The notes under the pieces were generated by a model that ran no database searches, was not told the origin of the DNA, and worked only from the letters and a program-made list of their open reading frames with translations. DNA of 29,226 nt from JARKQH01 sp964631605 (GTDB lineage Bacteria; Verrucomicrobiota; Verrucomicrobiia; Limisphaerales; UBA8199): contig CAZVYG010000068.1 of NCBI GenBank assembly GCA_964631605.1, positions 1 to 29,226 of the forward strand, in the 5' to 3' direction. This document shows, piece after piece, positions 1 through 8,544 of this stretch; position 1 is the stretch's first letter, and every line of letters begins with the position of its first letter. A program made the translations under genes and the position numbers.

Positions 1-1922
1 TTCGGGAACCAGAGCCGTCCGTCCGCAGAACGCGCCGCCACCGGCTGCCCGGCCCCAGAAGCCAGCTTGCCGGGCAGGCCGTCCCGCACGGATACCCGCC
101 AGAAAAGCACCGGTGAGCTCCTCCCCCGCCCATAGTTCTTCAAGGCCTCCCGCGAGCCGCCAAATATACCTTTGTTCGAACGAAACCACAAATTCCCCTC
201 CGCGTCGGACGCCACGGCGCGCAAGAGCATGTCCGGCAGCCCATCAGCCGAAGTCCACTGGCGGAAGTCTCCCTTTTCAAAGTGGAGCAGCCCCATCCCT
301 TCGGTGGCAATCCACAGCCCGCCGTCCGGGTCGGGGTAAAGCCCATGAACGAACCTCACAAACGGCCAGCGCTCAACCGAAAACTTTTCAAATGTCTCTC
401 CCGCCAGCCGGTATAAGCCGCGCTCCCAGACCGCCAGGCAAATCCGGCCCTCCCCATCCTGGGTGATGGCCCGGATAAAATAGTCGTCCAGACCCTGCTC
501 CCGGCCATAAAACCGCACCGCCCCATCACGCGCCAGCCGGAAGAGTCCACGCTCGCCACTCCCCCCCCAAAGATTGCCCTGAGCATCCTCGTGCAAAGCG
601 AGCACCCTGAACCGCGGGGAATCGGCGCCCAGCACCGGCCGAAACTGGGCCCCATCCCACCGATGTAGCCCCTGCCATGTCCCCACCCAAAGGTTCGTCC
701 GGCTGTCCTCCAGCAGCACCCCGATGTGGACGGACGCCAAGCCATTGGTGACGCAAACAAAAGCTCCCTCTTCAAACCGAAATACACCGGCATCATCAGT
801 GCCCACCCAAATACTGCCGTCTCGTCTCACACACGCGGAAGTGATCGTGCTGCTGCCGGCCTCGGGCGGCAGCGCCAGGGCGGTGACTTTCCGCTCCGCA
901 ATGCGGTGCAACCCGCCGTCCCGTGTCGTCATCCAGATCAGCCCATCTTCATCCTCCGTAAGAGCGTCCACCGGATGCCAGGCGGTGGGCTGATCGGGTC
1001 GCGGTTGCCGCCAGCCCTGGCCAGGTTCCCAGCAGAACACCCCGTTGACCCATGTCCCCACCCAAAGCCGCCCCCGCCGATCCTGCAGCATCGTCGTCAC
1101 CCGATTCCGCTGCGAATCCTGCGACCACGGATACGGGGCCAGTTCCCGGGGAGGCGAGCCTGCTGGGAATTGCACAATTCTGGCGCCGTGTTGGGGTAGT
1201 GGATTGGGCGCTGTCACTGCCAGCCAGCCACTCTCCTGCCGATGATCGGCCACCATGGCATAAACCGAGGCCCGGGGATCGAATTGAAAGCGCTCGCGCT
1301 GCCACACGCCTTGGTTCCATGAGAACAGCATCTCGCCAAGATGCGCCCATAGCCGCCCCTCAGGCCCAAAAACAAACGAAGTAATTGTACCGCCGGGAGG
1401 AAGCCCCTGGCTGGAAATCGGGTAATCCCAGGAGTTGCCCTTTCGCCGGACCAATCCCTGACCGGCGGCCGCAAACCAAAGCGTGCCCGCGGCATCCACC
1501 GCCATGTGGGAAATCGGCGCGCCATTCAGACGCGAGTCCAGGGCCACCGCCGCAAAGTCGTCGCCGGTGCGAACGGCCAGCGTGCCCGCCGCCGTGCCGA
1601 CCCACAATGCCCCGCTCGCATCCACCAGCAAACTGAGAATGTGGTTGTTTCCGAGCGCGGGGACCACATTAGTGGTCAGGGTGACGAATCGGGCGCCATC
1701 AAACCGCACGAGCCCCACGTCGCTTCCGATCCACAAATAACCGTCCGGAGTGCGGGCCAGAGCGTAAAACCGGGCGACCGGCAAGCCATCATCACTGTCC
1801 CAACTGTGCACGGTGAGGTCCGGCCCAACCGCCGGGACCGCCCCCTGCGCCGACACAACCGCAGCGGCTGCCAGCGCCGCCACCGCGCCAACGTTGCTCA
1901 GACATCTGGCTGCCGACTTCAT
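1..1922 (-). CDS. Two-component regulator propeller sensor, N-terminal part (runs off window)
   Basis: The frame starting at the ATG at 1922-1920 stays open for 640 codons to the window edge, so only the N-terminal part is seen. Residues 1-26 form a signal peptide (MKSAAR then an Ala/Val-rich core ending near VSAQG). The rest is a series of beta-propeller blades of the regulator-propeller (Reg_prop) type: an opening WDSDDGLP motif, then repeated LWIGSDVGLVRFDG, LWVGT, IWVGTDDAGVFRFEEG, LWVGTWQGLHRWDG and LWIATEGMGLLHFEKG units. In this family the periplasmic propeller is usually followed by a Y_Y_Y domain, a membrane helix and a histidine kinase or DNA-binding module. That part lies outside the window, so the output domain is unknown. 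By family it probably senses an extracellular ligand, often a polysaccharide fragment, which would suit the nearby sulfatases; that link is inference. The call is firm for the propeller part. Confidence 0.88.
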   Translation of the reverse strand, partial: MKSAARCLSNVGAVAALAAAAVVSAQGAVPAVGPDLTVHSWDSDDGLPVARFYALARTPDGYLWIGSDVGLVRFDGARFVTLTTNVVPALGNNHILSLLVDASGALWVGTAAGTLAVRTGDDFAAVALDSRLNGAPISHMAVDAAGTLWFAAAGQGLVRRKGNSWDYPISSQGLPPGGTITSFVFGPEGRLWAHLGEMLFSWNQGVWQRERFQFDPRASVYAMVADHRQESGWLAVTAPNPLPQHGARIVQFPAGSPPRELAPYPWSQDSQRNRVTTMLQDRRGRLWVGTWVNGVFCWEPGQGWRQPRPDQPTAWHPVDALTEDEDGLIWMTTRDGGLHRIAERKVTALALPPEAGSSTITSACVRRDGSIWVGTDDAGVFRFEEGAFVCVTNGLASVHIGVLLEDSRTNLWVGTWQGLHRWDGAQFRPVLGADSPRFRVLALHEDAQGNLWGGSGERGLFRLARDGAVRFYGREQGLDDYFIRAITQDGEGRICLAVWERGLYRLAGETFEKFSVERWPFVRFVHGLYPDPDGGLWIATEGMGLLHFEKGDFRQWTSADGLPDMLLRAVASDAEGNLWFRSNKGIFGGSREALKNYGRGRSSPVLFWRVSVRDGLPGKLASGAGQPVAARSADGRLWFP

Positions 1923-2023
1923 GAAGACTTATTCTATCCTGCCCAATTTACCCCCTGTTGGCGAGACCGAAACGTGATTTATAAGCAGGGCCAGGGAATC
2001 CAATTGAGGCGGCGGCGGATTCG

Positions 2024-2063
2024 GCTTCCGGCTGGGCCGCGGGGCCTGCGGAAAGCCGGAAGC
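2024..2063. repeat. 10-bp perfect inverted repeat (strong hairpin)
   Basis: GCTTCCGGCT at 2024-2033 pairs perfectly with AGCCGGAAGC at 2054-2063 around a 20-nt loop that itself contains two GGCC copies. It sits in the 330-bp gap (1923-2252) upstream of the propeller sensor. No T-run follows on either strand, so it is not an obvious intrinsic terminator. It could be a REP-like element, an RNA-stability hairpin or a regulator site. Apart from this hairpin, the palindrome at 2153 and the tandem repeat at 2202, nothing is recognised in this gap. Confidence 0.5.
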
Positions 2064-2152
2064 GCCGGCTCGTCGTGAAAGGGTTTGTCAATGGGGCCGG
2101 CCCGTTTGAGGTGCCCATCAGAAGGCAGGCGGAGAGGTTGGTTCTCCACCCC

Positions 2153-2165
2153 TGACCCGGGGTCA
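2153..2165. promoter_or_regulatory. 13-bp palindrome, possible operator
   Basis: TGACCC-G-GGGTCA is a perfect 6+1+6 palindrome in the gap between the propeller sensor and the response-regulator remnant. Its size suits a dimeric regulator. No second copy was noticed nearby and no regulator family is assigned. In DNA this GC-rich such a palindrome can also arise by chance. Confidence 0.25.
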
Positions 2166-2201
2166 TCCCGTCACGGTTCCAAACACGCCTGTCGAAAGCG
2201 C

Positions 2202-2230
2202 GGCCGCGTGGCCGCGTGGCCGCGTGGCCG
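2202..2230. repeat. 8-bp tandem repeat, about 3.6 copies
   Basis: The unit GGCCGCGT is repeated without change at 2202-2209, 2210-2217 and 2218-2225, followed by a partial GGCCG. It lies just past the 3' end of the degraded response-regulator remnant. It is probably a slippage product in non-coding DNA, and its copy number may vary between strains. Confidence 0.8.
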
Positions 2231-2252
2231 GGAGTGAATGCAGCGCGCTGGA

Positions 2253-2566
2253 TCAAGTGGTCAGCCCGCCATGTTTGGCCACGGCCTCCACCCGGTTGCG
2301 AACATGCAGCTTCTCGCAGTTTTTTTCACGTAGGTGTGGACCGTTTCGATGCCAATCCCCAACCGGTCGGCGATCTCTTTGTAGATGTAGCCGGCCGACA
2401 GGAGACGGAGCACCTCCTGTTCGCGAGGCGAAAGGTTTTCCGATTCCTCGGGCGAGGGGCCAACGAAGTGGAAGTGCCGGACGACCTTCCGGGCGATGGG
2501 GCTGGACAGGGGCCAGCCGCCATCCAGCAAAATCGAGGATGGCCAGCACGCCCGCCACGCTGCTAA
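2253..2566 (-). pseudogene. Frameshifted remnant of a NarL/FixJ-family response regulator (linker and LuxR-type HTH)
   Basis: Minus-strand residues read DGGWPLSSPIARKVV, the linker usual in these regulators. They continue LSPREQEVLRLLSAGYIYKE and IADRLGIGIETVHTYVKK, a LuxR-type helix-turn-helix. The frame is then lost at a run of seven A (plus-strand T at 2320-2326). The other frame carries the expected end, CEKLHVRNRVEAVAKHGG, closing at the stop at 2255-2253. One extra A restores a standard HTH. A second disruption is likely near 2530-2540, where the upstream linker VLAILDF sits in another frame. No receiver domain is found upstream, where sulfatase DNA begins. It could once have been the partner of the adjacent propeller sensor (inference). 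A sequencing error in the A-run could explain one frameshift but not the missing receiver. Confidence 0.75.
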
Positions 2567-2601
2567 CTTACTCCCATGCTTGAACCACGGTGCCGGCGCC
2601 C

Positions 2602-4104
2602 ATGAGACGACACATCCTCGTTTTGGTCCTCAGCTTTCCGGCTCTGCCGGCTGCGGCGGCGCCAAAGCCGAGCTTCCTTGGCATCCTTGGAGATGCGACG
2701 AAAGCCTTCGCCATTCTCCTTTTTGGTCTGTGGCCCTTGCAGAGCGAACTCTACGGGGCCGATCCGGCGGGCCCTCCCAAGCTCAACGTGCTGCTCATCA
2801 TGGCCGACGATTTGCGCGACTATGGCGGCGCCTTCACGCGGGAGGTGGTTAAAACGCCGAACCTGGATCGTCTGCGGGCCCGCGGCACGACTTTCGAGCG
2901 AGCTTATGTGCAGTACCCGGTCTGCAACCCCAGCCGCTGCTCGATGATGGTTGGCTTGCGGCCGGAGCAAACCGGGATTGTCAACAACAGTGTCCGCCTC
3001 CGCCAAAGGATGGCCGACATCATCACCCTGCCGCAGCTCTGCAAACAAGCGGGCTGGCAGGCGCACGCCTTTGGCAAACTGTACCATTTGGGCGGCGGAA
3101 GGGACCCCAAACAAAAGGCGCTGTGGGCGGACCTGGGCCGCTCTTGGCACACGGCGCAGGATTTTCCCGCCGCTCAAGCCGGCCGCAGAATCCTCGAGGG
3201 TCGCAATGTGACCGACGGCGCCCTCGACTGGTGCGCCTGGGGAGCGGCGGATGGCAAGGATGACGACCAACCCGACGGCCGGATCGCCGCCGCCACCGTG
3301 GCGATGATTGAACGACTCGGCGACCAACCTTGGTTCATTGGTTGCGGCTTCATGAAGCCGCATGACCCGTTCATCGCCCCGAAAAAGTACTTCGACCTGT
3401 ATCCGCCGCAGTCGCTGCAACCCTGGCACGATCCCGCGGATGTCTCCAAGGCTCCCGCCCAGGCCGTCGGCTTTGGCCCTTATGGAGTGGCTTTCAACAA
3501 GTTCACCGACCGGGAGTGGCGGGAGTTGCTTCGCGCCTACTGCGCCGCCACCAGCTTCATGGATGCGCAACTGGGTCGGGTGCTCGACGTGTTGGATAAA
3601 CTCAAACTCTGGGACAAGACGCTCGTTATCTTCGTCGGGGATAATGGCTACCACACCGCGGAGCGCAACTGGTGGAACAAGAACACTCTTTTTGAGCGAT
3701 CCTGCCGGGTCCCGCTCATTATCGCCGCTCCCGGAATCAAGGGCGGGCAGACGACCCGCTCGCTGGTCGAGTTTGTTGATCTCTATCCCACCGTCGCCGA
3801 TCTCTGCGGTCTCCAGTTGCCACATCCAGTTGCCGGAACGAGCTTGAGACCAGTTTTGGACCAACCTGAGGCCCGCATCAAGGACGCCGCCTTCACGCTG
3901 GTGACTCGGGGACCGAAGCTTCACGGCCAAAGCGTCCGCACCGCCCGCTGGCGATTCACGCGATGGAGCGACGGCCAAACCGAACTTTACGATCAGGACA
4001 ATGACCCCGAGGAAAACTACAATGTCGCCGAGGCGAATCCTGCTGTCGTCTCGCAGCTCGAGGCTCGTCTCCGAAGCCTTCCACCTTTTCAACCCACCCC
4101 ATGA
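2602..4104 (+). CDS. Secreted sulfatase, iduronate-2-sulfatase-like
   Basis: This is a formylglycine-dependent sulfatase of about 500 aa, expected to remove sulfate esters from polysaccharides in the periplasm or outside the cell. The active-site motif is VCNPSRCSMM, with Cys108 as the residue to be oxidised to formylglycine. Metal-binding aspartates lie in LLIMADDLRDYGG near residues 65-76. The C-terminal metal/substrate motif is GDNGYHTAERNWWNKNTLFE. The CNPSR form and the WWNKNTLFE stretch match the iduronate-2-sulfatase-like branch. The N-terminus is unusual: two hydrophobic stretches (about residues 4-20 and 36-46) precede the domain instead of one clean signal peptide. ATG at 2602 is preferred over an in-frame GTG at 2590, but the true start is uncertain. 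It is followed without a gap by the region leading into a second sulfatase and is probably co-transcribed with it. Confidence 0.9.
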   Translation: MRRHILVLVLSFPALPAAAAPKPSFLGILGDATKAFAILLFGLWPLQSELYGADPAGPPKLNVLLIMADDLRDYGGAFTREVVKTPNLDRLRARGTTFERAYVQYPVCNPSRCSMMVGLRPEQTGIVNNSVRLRQRMADIITLPQLCKQAGWQAHAFGKLYHLGGGRDPKQKALWADLGRSWHTAQDFPAAQAGRRILEGRNVTDGALDWCAWGAADGKDDDQPDGRIAAATVAMIERLGDQPWFIGCGFMKPHDPFIAPKKYFDLYPPQSLQPWHDPADVSKAPAQAVGFGPYGVAFNKFTDREWRELLRAYCAATSFMDAQLGRVLDVLDKLKLWDKTLVIFVGDNGYHTAERNWWNKNTLFERSCRVPLIIAAPGIKGGQTTRSLVEFVDLYPTVADLCGLQLPHPVAGTSLRPVLDQPEARIKDAAFTLVTRGPKLHGQSVRTARWRFTRWSDGQTELYDQDNDPEENYNVAEANPAVVSQLEARLRSLPPFQPTP

Positions 4105-4206
4105 ATGACCTCTGCCGCCCGCCGATCCGTGCCAAGCCCACCCCTGTCCGACCAGCGGCTTCGGCCAGTGACACTCGCAACCCCTGCTTTTAACCCCCCT
4201 CTTGTC

Positions 4207-5670
4207 ATGACCACCCTTACCCTCATCACTGCCCTTCTACTCCTGCCGCTCGCCGTGCTTCGCGGCGCCGATTCAACCAGGCCGGTTTCCAAACCCAACA
4301 TCGTCATTCTCCTCGTGGACGACATGGGTTACGGCGACCCGGGCTGCTACAACCCGCGCTCGAAGATCGCCACGCCAAACATTGACCGGCTGGCACGTGA
4401 AGGCGTCCGGTTCACCGATGCCCATGCGCCCGGACCGCTCTGTCATCCTTCCCGCTACGGGCTGCTGACGGGAAGATATCCCTTCCGCACGGATGTCTCA
4501 CGATGGCCGAAGGAACCGCTCATTGAAAAGGGCCAGGTGACCCTCGCGTCGTTCCTGCGGGACCAGGGCTATCACACCGCCATGATCGGCAAGTGGCATG
4601 TCGGCTTTCGCGAAGACGGTTACGACCAGCCTTTGCCCGGCGGACCGCTGGACTGCGGGTTCGACAGTTTCTTCGGCCTGCGCGCCTCCACGGATATTCC
4701 ACCTTACTTCTACATCCGGGGTCGGCGCGCAGTCGCACCGCCCACCGAGCACATTGCCGAACATCACTCGGAAGGTTGGGCGCCGAATCAGGGCGCCTTT
4801 TGGCGGGAAGGCGGGATTGCCCCCGGCTTGGACCTGAAAGATGTTTTGCCAAGACTCACGGACGAAGCCTGCGCCGTCATCAGCGCGCAAGCCAGCCGGA
4901 AAGCGGACGGGCGCCAGCCGCTGATGCTTTACCTCGCCTACACGGCGCCACACACCCCCTGGCTGCCGGCGGCGGAATTCACCGGGAAAAGCGGCGCCGG
5001 CCTCTATGGCGATTTCGTCATGATGGTGGATGCCCAGATCGGCCGCGTGCTCGCCGCCTTGGAGCAGGCGGACATGACCCGGAACACGCTGCTGATTTTC
5101 ACCTCCGACAACGGACCAATGTGGCTGCCGGCCAACGTGGCGCGGTTCGGCCACGATGCCGCCGGCGGACTGCGCGGCATGAAGGGCGACGCCTGGGAAG
5201 CCGGACATCGAATGCCGTTCATCGTGCGCTGGCCGGGACGGGTCAAGGCAGGAACAGTCAGCGACCAGACCATCTGCTTCACGGATTTGCTTGCGACCTT
5301 TGCCGACGTTTGTGGGGCGAAATTGCCCGCCGGCGCCGGGCCGGACAGCTTCAGCTTTCTGCCGGTGCTCGAGGGCCGCCAACCCCAGGGGCAGCCGATT
5401 CGCGGCCCGATTGTCATGCGGGCGGGCAGTTCCCCGGCCATGATGATCCGATCCGGGGACTGGAAACTCATCAACCAACTCGGCTCCGGCGGCTTCTCCC
5501 AGCCCAAAACCATCCAACCGCAACCCGGTGGCCCCGCCGGCCAGCTCTACAACCTCCGCGACGACCCCGCCGAGACCAATAATCTTTACTTAAAGCACCC
5601 CGAGATTGTCGCCCGGCTGGAAGCGGAAATGAAGCAAATCATGGACATCGAATCCCGCTCCAAGCCCTGA
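4207..5670 (+). CDS. Secreted arylsulfatase-type sulfatase
   Basis: This is the second sulfatase of the pair, about 487 aa. The ATG at 4207 gives a clean signal peptide (MTTLTLITALLLLPLAVLRG). An in-frame ATG at 4105, directly after the first sulfatase stop, would add 34 residues without secretion character, so 4207 is preferred. The N-terminal metal site is NIVILLVDDMGYGD (Asp38, Asp39). The formylglycine motif is LCHPSRYGLLTGR, with Cys79. The second metal site is FTSDNGPMWLP, and a Lys-containing C-terminal motif (SGDWKLINQL) is present. By family it cleaves sulfate esters; the substrate cannot be read from sequence. Its pairing with the preceding iduronate-sulfatase-like gene and the convergent glycosidase suggests turnover of sulfated glycans. 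It needs a formylglycine-generating enzyme or anSME, neither of which is in the window. Confidence 0.92.
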   Translation: MTTLTLITALLLLPLAVLRGADSTRPVSKPNIVILLVDDMGYGDPGCYNPRSKIATPNIDRLAREGVRFTDAHAPGPLCHPSRYGLLTGRYPFRTDVSRWPKEPLIEKGQVTLASFLRDQGYHTAMIGKWHVGFREDGYDQPLPGGPLDCGFDSFFGLRASTDIPPYFYIRGRRAVAPPTEHIAEHHSEGWAPNQGAFWREGGIAPGLDLKDVLPRLTDEACAVISAQASRKADGRQPLMLYLAYTAPHTPWLPAAEFTGKSGAGLYGDFVMMVDAQIGRVLAALEQADMTRNTLLIFTSDNGPMWLPANVARFGHDAAGGLRGMKGDAWEAGHRMPFIVRWPGRVKAGTVSDQTICFTDLLATFADVCGAKLPAGAGPDSFSFLPVLEGRQPQGQPIRGPIVMRAGSSPAMMIRSGDWKLINQLGSGGFSQPKTIQPQPGGPAGQLYNLRDDPAETNNLYLKHPEIVARLEAEMKQIMDIESRSKP

Positions 5671-5702
5671 GTCATTCGCCCAACAGTGACGACCCAAAAG
5701 GA

Positions 5703-8054
5703 TCAGGGCGGTGTGAGGGGCAGGACGCCCGAGACCGGAATTTCGCCTCGCAACATTCTAGAAGCCTGGTCGGCCACACGGAGGTACCAATCGCTGGGCA
5801 AGGGGTGACCGTCAATATTCAGCGGCACGAACGTGCCCTCAACCGGTAGTTCGTTTGTCGTCGGGGCCATTTTGAACATCGCGGTGCCCTCGTCCACTTC
5901 GTCAAACATCGCGCCGTAGATCATGGTGCACCCCGCGGAGATGGCATTGAACACCTGCCGCCAGTAGAATGTCCCGCTATTACGGGGAATCTGGTTCAGC
6001 GGCGACGGCTCGCCCTTCAGGTTGTGCCATGAGAAGCCTGGAAAGACCACCGGCATGTAATCAAGCCCGCGGGCGGTGCACTCCGCCAGATCGGGCACGA
6101 TGTATGTGCTCTTGAAGCTGTCCGCTCCGGCCAGGGTGCTGTATCGTCCCACCGCCCAGGGGCTGATAATATCGAAGGCACGGTAGGCGTCTGCCCAGGC
6201 GGCGTTGGTTTGTGAATCACCCTTCAACGTCCGCCAGTTCGTCGGAACCCCGCCCATGACCGTGCACCCGGCGGCCTTGAACCACTGGATTACGGTCAAC
6301 GCGTCTTCCGGCGTCCCGGGCCGGTCGGTAAACCCAAACCCCCAAATGGCCACCACCGGTTTGCCCCGGTGCCGCACATAGGCCGGACTGGCGGTGATCC
6401 GGAGCGAGTTAACCAAGTAGGTCCAATCGTTGGTTAGCGTACTCACGAGCGTGCCGGCGTTCTGGCCGGAAATGTCGTACATGATCGCAAAGACCCGCCC
6501 GTATGTTTCCGCGCCGGTGCGCACGTTGAGCGCCACCTGATTGCGGAATCCGAAATGGTCCGGGCTCGACAGGCTGGAGGAGAACCGTTGCAGAAAAACC
6601 CCGTCCAAATTGTGGTCCTTCATCCAGCGGAAATGGCGTGCCACCGTCTTCTCCTTGTATGCGGAATATACCTTGGCCGGACCGCCGCCGGGCAGCGTCA
6701 TGGCCGTGGCGAAAAGCTCATCGGCATCCAGCTCGGCAATGTCCGGCCAGAAATCCACCGTTGCGTTGGTCGCCGTTGGGGTGTTGTTGCGAAACCAATG
6801 CACCCAACGATTCAGGGCTGAACCGTCGCCCGGACAGGCGAACCAGCCTTGGTATCCCATCATCAGCTTGCGCTCCAGCGTTCCGGGGTCCACGCCCAGG
6901 CCCAGCCGGAAAAACCGTTGCGTGCCGGCAGGCGGCAAGGTGGTCACGCAGTGGCCGTTGCTGACCGATACCGGGTTGGTCACTATCACCCACGCCCTCG
7001 GCGTGACCACCGCCGGGGCCGACAGCAGCGAAAGCGCGGTCGCCGAAGCCGGCCAGGACAAGACCACATTGGCTCCGGCGCGGGCAACGGACAGGCGCAT
7101 CGGCACGGGCGGAGCCGTGACCGATGCGGTAATCGTCACCGGGGCAGACACGGTTGAGGCGCCACGTTCATCCGTCGCCACGGCGGTGAAGGTGAAGCTG
7201 CCCGAAGAGGGAATAACCCAGTCCAGGGCGTAGGGGCCGACGCTCGCTTCCCCCAGTTTCACGCTGCCGGCATAGAACACCACATTGGTCACCTCCCCAT
7301 CGTAGTCGGAGGCCCAGGCGGCAAGCGTCAGGGTTGCCGCTGAGTCCACCCCTACGATGTTGGTGCCGTTGGGAGGGGCGGTGAGCCGCACCACCGGCCG
7401 CAGGTTGCCCTCCGAGCCGGCCGGCTGGGGCGGAAGGAAATCCACCGCGCGCGTGATTGCCACATTGTCCCACTGCGCCGCAAGTGGCCAGTAGGCCGCC
7501 GCCGCGCCCGTGCCGGTGAGCCCATCGTAGAAGACTCGGACGGTGACGTTCGATCCGGTCAGACCGGTGTTGAAAAAGCGATAGACAAAGTAGCCCCGGT
7601 CCGCGTTGGCATCCGAGTACGACAGGGTGATTTGCGGTTCCTGCGGCGCGTCGTTCAGGTCAATTACGGTGGTGACGCGATTGGCGGCCTCGCCCATGTT
7701 CCAGAGGTAGGCGCTCAGCACATAATCGGTGTCGGGTGCGAGATTAACCGCCTGGCGGTACTGGCACACGGGGGCGCCGCCGCTCACCAGGGCGCGGGCA
7801 ACCACGCCGGCATTCGCCGTAACGAGGTTGGCGCCGGCATCCGCGTAAATGTCCGCCACTCGAGTCCAACCGGTGGGAAAGGGGTGCGTGTTCGTGGAGG
7901 TTTCGGGACCTTGGAATTGGAAGTCGCCGTTGTAAACCAACTGCACGTTTTCGGTGCCCGGAATGATGCCGGCCAGCTTGAGCCGGGTCTGCGCCCGGGC
8001 CGAGTCAAACCCCAGGCAAAACAGACACCCGAGCAGGACTAGATGATACTTCAT
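5703..8054 (-). CDS. Secreted multidomain GH99/GH71-like glycoside hydrolase
   Basis: The protein has 783 aa. ATG at 8054 gives a signal peptide (MKYHLVLLGCLFCLGFDSARA); a longer in-frame start at 8165 lacks one. Residues of about 35-205 form a carbohydrate-binding-like beta-sandwich. Residues 221-310 are a bacterial Ig-type module (VRLTAPPNGTNIVG to APVTITASV), and 319-384 are a fibronectin-like stretch. From about 398 the catalytic part begins at LMMGYQGWFACPGDGSALNR, typical of the GH71/99-like clan annotated in Bacteroidota and Verrucomicrobiota. Near the C-terminus FDEVDEGTAMFK places Glu719 and Glu722 in an E-x-x-E-G arrangement resembling the GH99 catalytic pair. The proposed role is endo-acting hydrolysis of a polysaccharide outside the cell; the substrate is unknown. 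It converges with the sulfatases, 32 bp apart, with no clear terminator between. Confidence 0.78.
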   Translation of the reverse strand: MKYHLVLLGCLFCLGFDSARAQTRLKLAGIIPGTENVQLVYNGDFQFQGPETSTNTHPFPTGWTRVADIYADAGANLVTANAGVVARALVSGGAPVCQYRQAVNLAPDTDYVLSAYLWNMGEAANRVTTVIDLNDAPQEPQITLSYSDANADRGYFVYRFFNTGLTGSNVTVRVFYDGLTGTGAAAAYWPLAAQWDNVAITRAVDFLPPQPAGSEGNLRPVVRLTAPPNGTNIVGVDSAATLTLAAWASDYDGEVTNVVFYAGSVKLGEASVGPYALDWVIPSSGSFTFTAVATDERGASTVSAPVTITASVTAPPVPMRLSVARAGANVVLSWPASATALSLLSAPAVVTPRAWVIVTNPVSVSNGHCVTTLPPAGTQRFFRLGLGVDPGTLERKLMMGYQGWFACPGDGSALNRWVHWFRNNTPTATNATVDFWPDIAELDADELFATAMTLPGGGPAKVYSAYKEKTVARHFRWMKDHNLDGVFLQRFSSSLSSPDHFGFRNQVALNVRTGAETYGRVFAIMYDISGQNAGTLVSTLTNDWTYLVNSLRITASPAYVRHRGKPVVAIWGFGFTDRPGTPEDALTVIQWFKAAGCTVMGGVPTNWRTLKGDSQTNAAWADAYRAFDIISPWAVGRYSTLAGADSFKSTYIVPDLAECTARGLDYMPVVFPGFSWHNLKGEPSPLNQIPRNSGTFYWRQVFNAISAGCTMIYGAMFDEVDEGTAMFKMAPTTNELPVEGTFVPLNIDGHPLPSDWYLRVADQASRMLRGEIPVSGVLPLTPP

Positions 8055-8544
8055 GGCGTAATGTGCGGCTGACCGACACGAACTGCAATCTCCGGCATGG
8101 CGAACCCGGAGGTTGGACGACAAACAATTGCCCGCCCGACCTCCGGGCCGGGCGGGCATATCCAACCCCTCACTCTCTCAACCCCTAACCGAACGCCTGT
8201 TACAGCCGCCTGACGGCGACCCGAAAGCATCGGCTGCCAAGGTTGTCCGGCGCAAGCCGGCTGGCTTTCGCATCACTCCTTCCACACCTCAGGGTCACCA
8301 GAGGCCACGTACATCACGGCAGCGGAATTGACCAACGGGGAGTTCGCACGCCGGACTCTTCGACCATCAGCCCATTACCACAGTTCGCTCCGTTAGTCAC
8401 CCGTCCTGGATTCGCGTGTCGAACACAGAACGAGAACGATGCGTTAAATTTGCACGACTCTAAGAAGACCGCCTGAGCGATGTTTACTCCCCGATAGGGG
8501 GTAGGCCGAGCCGTGGAATTTGGCATAAACCTTGCCTAGAATGG
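8055..8544. other. Intergenic region of about 490 bp with structured DNA, otherwise unexplained
   Basis: This lies between the GH99-like gene and tRNA-Arg. It contains the hairpin at 8129-8158 and two CAACCCCT copies between 8162 and 8188. A 70-codon minus-strand open frame (8526-8314) has no recognisable motif and no good start context. On the minus strand a stretch of about 8200-8290 is rich in short GC stems (for example GCCGGCTTGCGCCGG) and could be a structured leader of the GH99-like gene. No match to a known riboswitch could be made by eye. Confidence 0.4.
8129..8158 (-). terminator. 10-bp GC hairpin, possible terminator or leader attenuator
   Basis: TGCCCGCCCG (8129-8138) pairs perfectly with CGGGCGGGCA (8149-8158) around a 10-nt loop. 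Read on the minus strand it is followed by ATTGTTTG, a weakly U-rich tail. It lies about 75 bp upstream of the GH99-like start, so it could attenuate that gene or end a transcript from the tRNA side. Confidence 0.4.

Noticed and set aside
2202..2230. CRISPR-like repeat
   Set aside because: The units are 8 bp and directly adjacent with no spacers. No array or cas gene was found anywhere in the window.
2563..4092. Minus-strand open frame of 509 codons opposite the first sulfatase
   Set aside because: It mirrors the sulfatase gene, shows no family motif, and is a by-product of GC-rich codon use.
8314..8526. 70-codon minus-strand frame in the gap beside tRNA-Arg
   Set aside because: No motif, weak start context and no ribosome binding site; kept only as part of the gap description.
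8160..8544. Idea that the gap next to tRNA-Arg holds tmRNA or a c-di-GMP-I riboswitch
   Set aside because: No tRNA-like ends or tag frame for tmRNA. A GCAGCC stretch slightly resembles the riboswitch core, but the remaining conserved parts could not be aligned.
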